Source of the DNA: Peromyscus leucopus | Taxonomy: Eukaryota; Chordata; Mammalia; Rodentia; Cricetidae | DNA: 64,000 nucleotides | Reading direction: 5' to 3' | Assembly: GCF_004664715.2 (NCBI RefSeq) | Contig: NC_051063.1 | Span: 140,003,843 to 140,067,842, forward strand | Shown here: positions 1 to 10,404 of the stretch, piece after piece | Layout: each line of letters starts with the position of its first letter | How positions within the stretch are numbered: the stretch's first letter is position 1 | Program-made: the position numbers and the translations under genes | Notes under the pieces: generated by a model | The model's database searches: none | Told to the model about the DNA's origin: nothing | What the model saw: only the letters and a program-made list of their open reading frames with translations

Positions 1-640
1 CCTTTGAGATGGGAGAAACTGCTGAAACAAAGGGCAGGGAACAAAGAGGGCTGAACGGCTCCCACCAGCCTCTGAGGGTCTTTATCATCCTAAACCTTGG
101 GATTTAGAGTGTCTGGCTCTGCCTTTCCCAGGGACAGTTTGGCAGGGATAGGAAGAGAGTGGGCCTAGGAAACGGGCTGGATAACAGCCTCAGAATAGAG
201 AAGTTCCTGGGAGACAAAAGTCTGGTTAACGATGCATAGGGTTGCTCTCTTCCTTCCTCACCCCTCCCACCGAATCCCTTTCTCCCTCCACCTTTTCCTC
301 TCTTGCGTGTTTCTGATGAATAATCTTCCACTTGGAAAATTCTAAACAAGGAGGTGGGTCCTCAGCATTCATCAGTCAGCTAGCTCCTTTCAATAATCTG
401 TCTCAAGGAAACAATCGGATATTTATACAAAGCTTTGTGGGTTCCAACAGGGCTGGGATGTGGTGGGAAAATCTAAACGGACGGAGCATGTGTCTGATGC
501 GCTGCACTCAGTCTCTACGTTGACAAAGTGGCTTCGCTCTTCCTATAGCTGCATGTTGGCCCTGTGCTGACTCCTGGAGATCCACGGCGAGCAAAACAGA
601 CACCATGTCTGTCCTGACTTCATTTCTGTTCCTATGACGA
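1..640. other. Unique non-coding DNA
   Basis: No repeat family, exon or RNA gene is recognisable. Short open frames on both strands overlap one another and resemble no protein family known to me. Confidence 0.4.
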
Positions 641-649
641 ATGCCCTGG

Positions 650-1030
650 CAAATGCAGTTCAGGGAAGGACGAGTTAGGTTTATCTGGCTTCCCGCTGAA
701 GGTGACAGTCATTCTTGTGGAGAAGCCCAGGCAGGAACTTAAAGCATTATACCCATAGTCAGGAGCAGAGAGGGAATAAATGCATGGATCCTTGCTTGCT
801 CTCCTGTTTATTACTCAGATAGTTTTTTATACAGCCCAGACTCTAGCATGTGGTGATTTCACCCACAACCAGGGCGGGTCTTCCCAACTCAATCGATAAG
901 ACAAGACACCTCCCCGCTCCTCCACCATGTCAATAGGCCAACCTGAGGTAGAGAATCCCTCATAAAGACTCTCTCCTATGTGATTCTAGGTCACATCAAG
1001 TTGACAGTTAAAGGTAAGCATTACAGGCCT
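650..1030 (-). mobile_element. ERVL-MaLR LTR, ORR1-like, diverged
   Basis: On the minus strand the element starts near 1030. The plus-strand text shows the MaLR landmarks in reverse: 'gtcaagttgacag' near 995-1008, 'ataggccaacctgaggtagag' near 930-955, and a degraded 'ggtttatctggctt' near 678-692 that corresponds to the polyadenylation region of these LTRs. Length of about 380 bp fits a solo LTR. The subfamily name is a judgement from remembered consensus phrases. Confidence 0.65.
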
Positions 1031-1728
1031 TGCCAGATAATGCATACCTAAGTGCAGACCGCAATTTGCAGTTCGTACTGTGACAGAAAAGGACAAAATG
1101 GGGGGCTGGGTGTGGGTGTGGGTGGGGTAGGGGCGTGGTCAGAGCATATCAGTGACCCTTATCCTCACTAGCTGCTGGGAGAGAGTTCTCTGCCATTGAA
1201 CTCACAATGGAGGCGTGGCACATACCACCTTAGGCCCTCCTGCTTTGGCAACATGCGCTCTTATTGGCCGAGCCGTCGCCCCAACTCAGGAAATGCAGAA
1301 TTTGGAGGTGCTCATTAGAAGAGGCTGGGAAGCTGCGGGTCAGCCCCACCCAGAGCCTCTGGGAGACCACGGGCTGGTCCAAAGCACACTGGGGAGGGCC
1401 AAGCCGAGCCAGCAGAGAATGGTCTCTTCCCCAGGTCCCAACAAAGGGAGTGTTGGGAATGTGTGCACAGCTGTGAGGGTGGTTGCTGACTTAGCATCAG
1501 GAAAGCCAGGGATTTGCTGTTTTCTTATGGCTTCACATTTTTCAGAGGAGAGGCTGCCTACTTAAGTGAAAAGGAAGGAAGTAATATGTGAAGGCGGTGA
1601 GGGAAGAGGGTTATAGATGAGGAAAGAAGAAACGTTAGTAACATAGATGAAGTGTAAAACAAGCTACAAAGTAACACGTCTGTATCAGAAAGTAAAACTG
1701 TACCATCTATGTTTAGATGTATAAGAAT
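1031..1728. other. Unique non-coding DNA
   Basis: G-rich at 1098-1135 (repeated gggtgtgggtg). No repeat family recognised. A 116-codon open frame at 1215-1565 overlaps others on both strands and looks like chance. Confidence 0.35.
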
Positions 1729-1792
1729 GTTATATATACATGTTCACACACACATACACATATATGTTTACATACATACACACACATATACA
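1729..1792. repeat. Imperfect CA/TA simple repeat
   Basis: Alternating purine-pyrimidine tract of interrupted (CA)n and (TA)n runs. It lies just upstream of a B1 remnant. Confidence 0.7.
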
Positions 1793-1837
1793 ATTTCTGG
1801 TTAGTTAGACACTATACAATTTAAAATGCTTATTTTT

Positions 1838-1942
1838 CTTTGAGACAGTGTCTCACTCTGTAGCTCTGACCTGGAATTTACCATGTAGATCAGGCTGCCC
1901 TTGAACTCATAGGAGTGCCAGAGTGCTTCCCTGCTTTACGCT
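1838..1942 (-). mobile_element. B1 SINE, old and partial
   Basis: Reverse-orientation B1 landmarks are visible: 'gagacagtgtctcactctgtagc', then 'catgtagatcaggctgcccttgaactca'. The 5' half of the SINE after 'agtgc' is lost. Divergence is high, so this is an old copy. Confidence 0.75.
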
Positions 1943-4520
1943 TTTTCTCTGTATTTTTCAAATTCACTAAAGTAAATTTACATTGCTTTGGCTCTCAAAA
2001 ACAGATAAATAAACAAAAGAGCAAACCCCCAAATAGATTTTTTTTTCACAAATGAGATAAAATAGTATATAAGACCAATTGCTTTCATTTTTTAAGGAAA
2101 ACTTGTATATTATCATAATGAAAATTATTGGAAAATTAACTATCTTTAAATGTTTGTGACTTAAAACAGCAAAACAATCAAATACTTGTCGACGACAACT
2201 GCCCTTAGCATAATGTAGTATGGTAGAGGCCATGATGCGCATTTCAGGTTGACAGCCTCATCCTTGGACACCTTTCTGCCTGGAAATCCAAATGTTTCCT
2301 CCTGGGGAGAGGCAGACAATGGCGGGGTCCCTGCTGCCTGAGGTCTACTGCTGAGCTGAAACCCAAGCACTGGATGTCATTTTTGATGACATCCTTAAGA
2401 TCGGAGGATGACCTTAAAAATTAAGACACCTCTTCTAAAGTTTCTCCGGCTTGAACAAGTTATGTTAGTGAAAACCACACTTACAATAGCAAGTGTTCAT
2501 TGGCACAACCATCTAAACACATAAAAACACTTGAAAGCGTTTGTTCCCCTTTCTTCATGTACCTTAGGAGCAATCTATACGTATTGCTGCAGTATGGAGC
2601 TCATTATCCTAAGCAATATCCATGAAATCACTGTTAGCTGGCTATGTATAGCTAATATGCATTTAAATTAATGCATAGCTACCCAGACATTTCCATTTGT
2701 ACCATTCAAAGTTCTCCAGCCTGTGGCACACTTAGGGAAGTGAGGCCTGAATGTAGAGCCTGAAGAATTTGCACACATCTTGCTCTGAAATGCTTCTCGG
2801 GAGGGTGCACAGGGTGACCTTCGTACGACCTTGTCTATAAGGGCACCAAAAGCCTGAGCCCCCCCTGGGATGAGGGCTTGAGGTTGCAAACCTGTCTCAG
2901 CTGGGGAAGGACAGGGGCAGGACCTCTTGCTCTGCCCTCTGCTGGTCCCACCTGACGTCACCCAGCCCTCCCAGCTGGGTCTGCAACTCCTCAGAATAGG
3001 GGAGGAAAAAAGGAAAATCCTTCCCTTTCTGAGCTGTTGCTTGTCCATACAGAAAGGCCGAGAGGCTGACTGCACAGTCTTGAAATCAGACATAGTGTCT
3101 CTCCATCAGAGAGGAGGGGAAGCAGCCCCCACTAAGTTAAATCTAGGCTCTGAATCCCCGAATCTAGCAGTGTAAAGGGTAGAGACATCCAGGCCCCACA
3201 GAGCCCTGAGCACTTGGCCACACTTCTGTGGTCTCACTTTCCTCGTGAGCCCCCTGAAAGACCATATCACGTGGCTTTCTTTTCTGAACTCTCACCCTCA
3301 GACCAGTATTAGAAAGAAATGATCAAGTGTGAGAGTAAGCCAGTCTTACAGCCTGTGATGTTTACCCAGTCTGAGTGGGAGCATATGAAAGGAAGTTTCC
3401 TTTGGGCTGTTGACTGATCAATGTTCCTGAGACACTTTCAGCCTCAGAGTCCTTTCTCTTTTGTGTTCTTAGAAAGCCTCTCACGTTTGTCACAGATTTT
3501 TCCTGGTACTTATAAATTTCCCAGCCACGAAAGAACCAATATCCTCTACCTGGCAATGGCTTCCACTACATGCAAACTTCTACTCAGTGGCCCATAAACC
3601 CAATTGATTCCCTAAGCCGCTCTGATGTCTCTCTCAATCCTATTTGTCCAGCCAAGTGGTGGGAATCAATGAGGGTGTTGAGAGGTAAATGCAAGTGTGC
3701 GTGTATCTGTGTATGTGTGTGCCTGTGCATGTGTGTGTGCACATGTGGGCCAGGGAAAGCAGGGTAGAGAATGAACTGGTGTTCCTGGGTGTGAACCTCT
3801 TCTGGAGAGACAAATGTCTGTCACCACATGGAGATGGACGGCAGCTGATCCACTTTGTCCAGTCTCCTGGTACTAATGGTGGCTGGCATCTTCAGATGAG
3901 AGTTTTTTTCTTACAGCATCACATGGGTTGAGAAAAATCTTTGATAGGAAGACACACTTGGCTACTCTAGTTTCTTTTACAACATTATATGTGGAGAAAA
4001 TAAGGTTACTCCCCTGCACTTAATTTTATTTCTAACTGAATTAGAGCATTTGTAATAAAAAATACTTTAAATGGATCTAATAAATTATTTAAAATTATGA
4101 CTAGGAAAGCAATATTTTGATCCGTAGTAGACGGAACCGTTTAATAAGAAGCAGGGTCTCTGGAAGGCAGGGGACAGCACTGAAAACAGCCTCATTTTCA
4201 CAGGCCTGGAATTCCCTTGGCTCATTTGTTGGGAAAACCTGTTAGGAATTGAGGGAAAAACTGAGGAAATGGGGATCTCTAGGAAGAGATGGAACATGAT
4301 GTGGCTCCCACATGCCCAGAACCAGCCCAGACAATTTACAAGCAGGTATTTCTCATCCTCAGGAAATGCTTTGATTTTTTTTCTTCCTTTTAATTAGTTT
4401 TAAATAACTATTATTCCAGTGCATGAGGCCATTTTTGTGTACATATATAATGAACTTGGAGCAAATTTACCTCCATTTCCCATTAACCTTCCTCTCTTTA
4501 CCCCTCCTCAGAGCAGTCTT
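1943..4520. other. Unique non-coding DNA with TG-rich tract
   Basis: About 2.6 kb with no recognised element apart from the factor-motif pair at 2933-2960 and an imperfect TG-rich tract at 3696-3742. Overlapping minus and plus frames near 2668-3175 have no family resemblance. The stretch 4380-4520 is AT-rich and could hold a very old LINE remnant, but I cannot support one. Confidence 0.35.
2933..2960. promoter_or_regulatory. CTCF-like motif beside a full CRE palindrome
   Basis: TGCCCTCTGCTGGTCCCA at 2933-2950 resembles the reverse complement of the CTCF core (CCACCAGGGGGCGC type). A perfect 8-bp cAMP-response element TGACGTCA follows at 2953-2960. Both are motif matches only. The CpG inside the CRE has survived, which is mildly unusual in unmethylation-unprotected DNA. 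Confidence 0.3.
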
Positions 4521-4524
4521 CTGT

Positions 4525-4650
4525 AGTAGGTACTATTGTTATACCCATTCTATAGATGAAGAAACTGAACCACAAGGAAGCACAAAAGCCAAGGCTGATC
4601 CCAGGAGCTTGGCTCTGCATCCCAAGCTGGTGTGCTCTGACCCGAAAAGT
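4525..4650 (-). mobile_element. MIR SINE remnant
   Basis: The plus-strand text 'tagatgaagaaactgaacc' preceded by 'taggtactattgttataccc' is the reverse complement of the mammalian-wide MIR core ('ggttcagtttcttcatct' type). It is followed by the expected 'agcttggctctgcat...gtgctctgac' segment. Confidence 0.7.
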
Positions 4651-4679
4651 CCAATAGTCAGAAAGGCAGGCAGGTAACA

Positions 4680-5985
4680 GAGAGAAAAGGAGGGGGTCTG
4701 AATCTGTGTAAGTGAAATGTCTGCAGGATTCTCAGTGGCACCCAGAGCAGGAGAGGCCCAAGCTGCTAGGTGAGAGACTAAAGGGGCCTGGTGCCCAGTG
4801 CCCAGTAGATTTTTGTTACGTGGAGACTGAGCGTAATTACATGAGGTATTGGTCTTGCCTCCTCAGTCACCAAGATTGGTCTTAATTCTTTGATTTTTCT
4901 TGCACTGGAGAAACCACGGGAAATGCGTCTGCCTTAAACATCATAGTTCAGTGTGTGGTGTGTGGAAAACTACAGTTAGAGAATAACTCCTATTGGCATC
5001 CATCCAGAGAGATTTTTTTTTCCCTGAGGCTGGGGCCCAGCGTCACAGTCTGTCTACAAAGCTCCTCCAAGGAGATGGTTTGCCTTCCTTGTCAGCATCC
5101 TTCAGCTCGCCAGCAAACTATGCTGTGTTCACTGCCATGTTGAGGGCTAACGGTGATGCTCTCATTGCCCACAAAATACACAGGATTCCAGTGAGCAAAC
5201 AGCCTTGCTCACCCCGCCCAGCACCAGCCACAGGTATGCCGACAGGAACTTGGTGTGTGTGTGTGTGTGGTGGGGGGACCCTGGCTCACAGGCTTGAATG
5301 GGTGCTGTTGGCTGGTGAGAGCAGATCTTTGCCCTCTCATTGCTCTCTACTCCCTGCCTGCTCCTCAGCCTTTAGGCTCTGAGTCATGTATGGTCAGAAG
5401 AGGCAGCCATATTGTCTCTGGCTGTTCATTTTCATCTTCGGATCCTTTCCTTGGGTGTTTTGCTTTGTATGCAGCGACTATGACTAGTGGTGTTGTGGTG
5501 GACCTCAGAGGGAGAGGTCATGCGTGTTTTTCACCTGAAAAAAAAAAAAAAAACAAACGGATACTTGCCATTTTAACACTGCTATTTGATAGATCACTCC
5601 CAAAACCATTGTGTCTACACAGGCAACCTTCAGAGCAATTTTTAATTAGCTATGCTGAAACTCTTTCCTTTATCTGGCAGGGGTGAAAGGCTTCTTCCTT
5701 TCCACCTTCCTTACATTTCCCCATCTTATCTGCCTCAGGCCCACCAACCCGAGCAGCTGCGATACCTTGTTCATCCTCTAGTGGGGATGGGGGGGGGGGG
5801 CAAGGGATGGTCCAGTGACGAGGGCTGAGGACAAGGAAAAGATTGCTGATTGCTAGCTGATCATTCAGTGATGGTCTCAGTAGGCTCTGGAGCTTTCTGG
5901 ACCCTAAGTAGGGCCTTGTAGCCCAGCAGCAAACTCTCTGTAGTTGTCTAAAGCCTTCGGAGACAGTGATAAAACCATTGATCAC
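4680..5985. other. Unique non-coding DNA with short homopolymers
   Basis: Contains a short TG run at 5254-5270, a poly-A near 5538-5554 and a poly-G run near 5788-5800. None is clearly attached to a SINE body. No exon recognised. Confidence 0.35.
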
Positions 5986-5989
5986 CAGT

Positions 5990-6303
5990 GTAGGAGTTTG
6001 AAGTTTAGGGGGGTGATGACCAATGTGGTCAGTGTCACGGTATTATTTAGATTAAGTTTATTGAGGTGGCACCACTCCCTGGCAGAGGCTGTAGACTAGG
6101 TAGAAAGGAGGAAGGGGACTCAGTAAGATCATTGCTCTCTGTTTACTGACTGCAGATGAGATGGGACCCGCTGCCTCAAGCTCCTGCCTCCAGGACTGTC
6201 CTGCTATGATTTCTGTACCCTTGCACTATGAACCCAAACAAGCCATTTCTCCATTCAGCTGCTCTTGTCAGGGTTTTTAGCAACAGGACAAGTGACTAAT
6301 GCA
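5990..6303 (+). mobile_element. ERVL-MaLR LTR, MT type
   Basis: Forward MT-family landmarks are visible: 'ggggtgatgaccaatgtggtcagtg' near 6009-6032, 'gctgcctcaagctcctgcctcca' near 6171-6193, and the 3' end 'gtcagggtttttagcaacaggacaagtgactaatgca' near 6267-6303. The length fits a solo LTR. The usual TATA and polyadenylation signals have decayed. Confidence 0.75.
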
Positions 6304-6599
6304 GTGGGATGTTTGATGGAGGTCACTTAGGGAGGAATACATTAAAATCTAGTTCTTGGTCATCATGTCTGGCTTGGCTCTGGTGTGGGCAGATAGAGAA
6401 GAGGAAGAAGAAACACAGCTGTATTATATTTTAATCCCACATAGTTTATATATCCAACAATATGATGCTATCTTTCTGCTTTAAATAATCAATCCTCTTC
6501 TAAAGAAATCGAAGCTGTTACCGTTACCTGTTGTTCATCGTTCCTGGCAGTCTTTATTCCTTCTTGTAGAACTGAGTTTACAGTTAGCATCGTTTCCCT
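6304..6599. other. Unique DNA flanking the L1
   Basis: Includes 'ttgatggaggtcacttagg' and AT-rich text with no recognised family. It may include the extreme 5' end of the L1, whose boundary I cannot fix. Confidence 0.3.
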
Positions 6600-7018
6600 T
6601 CAGCTTCAAGAACTGACCAGAGGATTCCAGCCAGGGAAGCAGGTAGGCTAGCTGAAGATCTTCATCTCTCCTCCAGAGCCTCTAAAGCTCCAGATTCATC
6701 CATCCCTGGTTCTGTAGCAGGCCATCTGCTGCAGCCCCCATTCCCTCTCTGCCTGGGGGATCCCCAGTGGATCACACAAATCTCCCCCCCCCCACATTGC
6801 TTTATTCCAGCCCCCAACCCCAGCAGGTGCTCCCTGGGAACCTAACCAGCAAAGCAGGTAGGCTAACAGGTCTTCACCCTCCCTCCAGTCCTCTCCTCAC
6901 TCTCTGCTCCCAGTTCCTAGGGGACTAAGTAGATCCTGGGGAAACACCCTGCTTTGTGAACTCCCTCTCTCTTCTCTCCACCAGCCCATCCCCATTCCTA
7001 AGTGTAGGCTCCTAATAC
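6600..7018 (+). mobile_element. L1 5' UTR, two tandem monomers
   Basis: Two diverged copies of a promoter-type monomer begin with the shared phrase 'agcaggtaggcta' near 6638 and 6854. Each continues with a pyrimidine-rich 'cttca...cctccag' block and a 'ccag...ccc' block. Monomers of about 215-230 bp are typical of rodent L1 promoters. ORF1-like sequence follows downstream in the same orientation. A third, inverted copy lies at 10405-10580. Confidence 0.6.
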
Positions 7019-7149
7019 ATAGAAAAACATTTTACTTGGAATGCTCAATGGCCACACCTATCAGGATCCCAGAAGAATTTCTTACGAGGCAACACACACT
7101 CTCCTAAGAACCAGAAAGGGCAACAGAAACCAAGGAACAAAACACCAAC

Positions 7150-8040
7150 CCAACAAAGACCAGATATCAACTCCTAAAATTATAATCTTCCCAAACCCAG
7201 ATGCCTAGACGCAGCATAAAACAAAATCACTAAGAGCCAGGACAATGTCTCCACTAGAGCCCAGAAACCCTACCACAGTAGGCCATGAGTATTATAAGAG
7301 CTGAAGCACAGAAAGAACAACCCTTAAAACAGGCTTTATGAATATGATAAAGGGCCTTACAGAGGAAATGAAAAAAAATCTCTTAAAAAATCTATGAAAA
7401 TATGAACCAAAAATGGAAGGAGATGAATAAAAAAGTTCAAGATCTGAAAGTGGAAATCAATAAAGAAAACCCAAACTGAAAGAAATCTGGAAATGAAAAC
7501 TTCAGGAACTCAAACAGAAACCTCAGAGGTAAGCCTCACCAATAGAATACAAGAGGTGGAAGAGAGAATCTCAGGTATTGAAGATACACTAGAAGAAATG
7601 GATACCTTTGTCAAAGAAAAATGTTAAATCTAAGAAAATCCTGGCACAAAACATACAGGAAATGTGGGATACTATGAAAAGACCAAATCTAAGAATAATA
7701 GGAATAGAGGAAGGAAGAAACCCAGGTCAAAGGCACAGAAAATATTTTCAACACAACCATAGAAGAAAATTTCCCTAACTTAAAAGAACAAGATGTCTTT
7801 CAAGATATAAGAATCATACAGAACACCAGATAGATTGGAGTGGAAAAGAAAGTCCCCTAGCTATATAATAATCAAAACACTAAACATACAGAACAAAGAA
7901 AGAATATTAAAAGCTGCAAGGGAAAAAGTCCAAGTAACATATAAAGGCAGACCTATTAAAATAACATCTGACTTCTCAATGGAGACTCTAAAAGACAGAA
8001 GGACTTTGAACTGTTGTGCTTCATACTCTAAGAGATGATG
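7150..8040 (+). pseudogene. L1 ORF1 (RNA-binding chaperone), decayed
   Basis: Remnant of the L1 ORF1 protein, which binds L1 RNA in the trimeric ribonucleoprotein. The N-terminal coiled-coil part is A-rich and broken by stops and small indels. 'RPNLRIIGIEEG' near 7680-7720 is the hallmark RRM segment of mammalian L1 ORF1p. The C-terminal domain reads well at 7865-8010, with 'KAAREKVQVTYKGRP' followed by 'ITSDFSMETLKDRR', the expected order. The longest surviving open piece is 68 codons (7835-8038). No functional protein can be made. The sequence resembles Lx-type rodent L1 more than a young active family. Confidence 0.85.
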
Positions 8041-8261
8041 AATGCCAGCCCAGACTACAACACCAAGCAAAAGTTTTAATCACAATAGATGGAGAAAAGA
8101 CATTTCATGATAAATACAAATTTAAGTGGTATCTATCTACAAATCCAACCTTATAGAAGGTGCTAGGAGGAAAACTCCAACCTAAAGAGGTTAACCATAC
8201 CCAAGAAAACACAAGGAATAAATAATTCCAGACCAGCAAATCAAAGAGGGGAAACATACAC

Positions 8262-8312
8262 ACACACCACCACCACCATCACCATCACCACAACAATAAC
8301 AACAAAATAACA
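8262..8312 (+). repeat. (ACC)/(ATC)/(AAC) simple repeat
   Basis: Expanded A-rich tract of ACC, ATC and AAC triplets in the spacer between L1 ORF1 and ORF2. Spacer expansion is seen in many old L1 copies. Confidence 0.7.
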
Positions 8313-8329
8313 AGAATCAACAATCATTG

Positions 8330-8450
8330 ATCATTGATATCTTTCAATATCAGTGGTCTCAATTCTGCAATAGAAAGACACAGACTAATAGAATAGATGC
8401 AAAAAACAAGATCCACACTTCTGCTGCATCCAAGAAACACAACTTCCCAT
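8330..8450 (+). pseudogene. L1 ORF2 N-terminus (endonuclease), truncated
   Basis: Start of the L1 endonuclease domain. Frame traces read 'FNISGLNSAIERHRLIE', then 'QDP'-like and 'CCIQET'-like text across frameshifts. These match the conserved 'NGLNSPIKRHRL...CCIQETHL' opening of L1 ORF2. The frame is lost where the LTR begins at about 8452. The intervening roughly 600 codons of ORF2 are absent before the RT segment at 10071. Confidence 0.75.
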
Positions 8451-8451
8451 T

Positions 8452-8886
8452 TGTTTAACTATGTAAAGATGTGTTGCATTTGTTTAATTATGAAAAGATG
8501 TGTTGCTGTTTTACCTTGCCTGCCTAAGGTACCTGATTGGTCTAATAAAAACCTAAATGACCAACAGTGAGGGAGGAGGTATAAGTGGGACTTTGGGCAG
8601 GGAGAGTAAGTAGGAGGAGGAATCTAGGCTTGACAGAGACAGAGGGAGAGAGGGAGACCGCAGGGAGATGCCAGGAGCCAGCCAGCCAGACATGGAGGAA
8701 GCAGGAAAGCAGGACATACAGAATGAAAGGTAAAAAGTCCTGAGGCAAAACACAGATGAATAGAAACAGGTTAAATTAAGGTATAAGAGCTAGTGGGACA
8801 AGCTAAGCTAAAGGCTGAGCATTCATAAATAAAAAGTCTCCATGTCGTTACTTGAGAGTTGGCTGGTGGGACAGAGTTTGGCTACA
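8452..8886 (+). mobile_element. 5' LTR of mys-like element
   Basis: Runs from TGTTTAACTATG to ...TGGCTACA and is followed by the PBS after a 2-bp spacer. It aligns along its length with the solo LTR at 52282-52700: 'gatgtgttgctgtt..accttgcctgcctaagg', 'agtaggaggagg', 'ctgaggcaaaac', 'aacaggtta', 'agtctccatgtc'. The first 29 bp are tandemly duplicated (8448-8476 and 8477-8505). 'ataaataaa' near 8826-8834 is the probable polyadenylation signal. Confidence 0.85.
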
Positions 8887-8888
8887 TT

Positions 8889-8906
8889 TGGCACCCAACG
8901 TGGGGA
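8889..8906 (+). other. Primer-binding site, tRNA-Lys type
   Basis: TGGCACCCAACGTGGGGA differs at two positions from TGGCGCCCAACGTGGGGC, the PBS complementary to the 3' end of tRNA-Lys1,2 used by class II (ERVK/betaretrovirus-like) elements. It sits 2 bp after the LTR end. This is the strongest evidence for the element's class. Confidence 0.85.
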
Positions 8907-9447
8907 CCCAAATTTCCACATAGGGCCTGAGAACGTTGAGACAAAACAAAAACAAAAACTCCAGGTATGGCACCTTTAAGATGTGCTGCTGTGCAGCAGA
9001 GCACTAAGTAGAAAAGCAAGTTAAGTAAAAATGCCTGCCACAGTTCGGGCATCAACTTCCTAGAGCTGGAGCGGTTAAATGCAGCTCCCGGTTAAATGCT
9101 GCCACCACCAGACAACAGGAAGCCGTCTAGAGAGCACAACACCCACATTCCCAGGAGGTGGAGTGGATGGTTTTTGGTCATTTGGTGGGTGATGGATGTT
9201 TGTCATCATTTAGTGAGGATATAGGAATATAGGATAAAAAGACAACTATTCATCTCAAACTTACATTGGTATGGAGTTTTGTATATTGATACAAATTTAA
9301 AGTTGTTTTTCTTATACTGAATATATGTTTCTACTCTTGTTTAAGGTATTGTAGCTATGTAGCTCATTTAAAAAGGTAATATAAAGTTCTATTCCTTGAA
9401 AGCTATTATAACAAACTGTTTAGGATAATTAAAAAATGCAAGTCAAC

Positions 9448-9599
9448 GCCGGGCGGTGGTGGCGCACGCCTTTAATCCCAGCACTCGGGAGGCAGAGGCA
9501 GGCGGATCTCTGTGAGTTCGAGGCCAGCCTGGACTACCAAGTGAGTTCCAGGAAAAGGCGCAAAGCTACACAGAGAAACCCTGTCTTGAAAAACCAAAA
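9448..9599 (+). mobile_element. B1 SINE, full length, young, with TSD
   Basis: Starts GCCGGGCGGTGGTGGCGCAC and runs to an A-rich tail, with the cricetid-specific 'aggaaaaggcgcaaagctacac' segment. Flanked by a 15-bp direct repeat, aaaaaatgcaagtca, at 9431-9445 and 9600-9614. It is inserted in the internal region of the mys-like provirus, so it is younger than that element. Confidence 0.95.
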
Positions 9600-9839
9600 A
9601 AAAAATGCAAGTCAGTAGTTAAGCCACCTATAAAAATCAAACTTGTAGTTATATTAGGTATGTTTTCAAGGTTAAATACAGATATATTTTAGATAGATAG
9701 GTGATCTTCAAATGCTTCAGAGACCTACAGAATATGGCATTTAGCATGTTTAATAACCTACGGCTTTTCATGACAATGAGACAGTCTGCTTCTGGCACAC
9801 CAATCTACTTCATAAAAGGACCCTTTTTCTGTGTCCTCA

Positions 9840-10065
9840 GAGATGCCAGAAGTCAGTCAGCCAGACACAGAGGAAGCAGGAAAGTAGGACATACAGAATA
9901 AAAGGTAAAAAGCCCTGAGGCAAAGCATAGATAAATAGAAACAGGTTAAGTTAAATTAAAAGAGCTAATGAGACTAGCCTAAGCTAAGGCCAAGCATTCA
10001 TAATAATAAGTCTCCCTGTCTTTATTTGGAAACTGATTGGTGGCCCAAAGAAAATACCAACTACA
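9840..10065 (+). mobile_element. 3' LTR of mys-like element, U3 deleted
   Basis: Begins abruptly at 'agatgccagaagtcagtcagccagac', which corresponds to position 8665 or so of the 5' LTR, and runs to the LTR end 'ccaactaca'. About 210 bp of U3 is missing. Differences from the 5' LTR are numerous, so the insertion is not recent. Confidence 0.8.
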
Positions 10066-10070
10066 GGTCT

Positions 10071-10395
10071 TTGACAAAAATCTATGACCCTTCATGATAA
10101 AAGTCCTGGAGAGGTTACGCATACAAGGGACATACCTCAATACAATAAAGACAGTTTACAGCAAGTCAATAGCCAATATCAACTTGAAATGGAGATTAAC
10201 TCAAACCAATTCCACTCAAATCAGGAACAAGACAAGGCTGTCCACTCTCTCCATACCTATTCAATATAAGACTTGAAGTCTTAGCTAGAGCAATAAGACA
10301 ACTGAAGGTCAGGGAGATGCGAATTGGAAAGGAAGAAGTCAAAGTATTTTATTTGTAGGTGACATGACAGTATGCATAAGTGACCCTGAAGTGAG
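10071..10395 (+). pseudogene. L1 ORF2 reverse-transcriptase segment, decayed
   Basis: Reads 'MIKVLERLRIQGTYLNTIKT' then 'YSKSIANINLKW', matching the L1 RT palm region. A degraded '[11 protein letters not shown]' equivalent follows after a frameshift. The catalytic FADD box is replaced by 'FVGDM' near 10350-10365, losing the first aspartate. The segment ends at 'SDPE'. It may belong to the same L1 as 6600-8450, with the middle of ORF2 lost. Confidence 0.85.
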
Positions 10396-10404
10396 TATGG
10401 GGAG

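Larger units (their letters stand above)
8452..10065 (+). mobile_element. mys-like non-autonomous ERV, deleted provirus
   Basis: LTR retroelement of about 1.6 kb: 5' LTR 8452-8886, tRNA-Lys-type primer-binding site 8889-8906, a non-coding internal region of about 930 bp, and a 3' LTR at 9840-10065 that lacks its U3 half. No gag, pro, pol or env frame is present, so it must have depended on a helper element. A B1 at 9448-9599 is nested inside. The LTRs belong to the same family as the solo LTR at 52282-52700 and are related to the mys/mysTR class II elements known from Peromyscus. The two flanks (tcccat before, ggtctt after) do not match as a target duplication. The L1 on either side is also missing about 1.8 kb, which points to deletion or recombination after insertion. 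Confidence 0.8.

Noticed and set aside
5788..5800. Poly-G run as a possible element end
   Set aside because: No SINE or LTR body on either side.
8542..8753. Hydrophobic Leu/Ser-rich minus-strand frames
   Set aside because: They are antisense to the mys-like LTR; a similar frame appears antisense to the 52282 LTR for the same reason.
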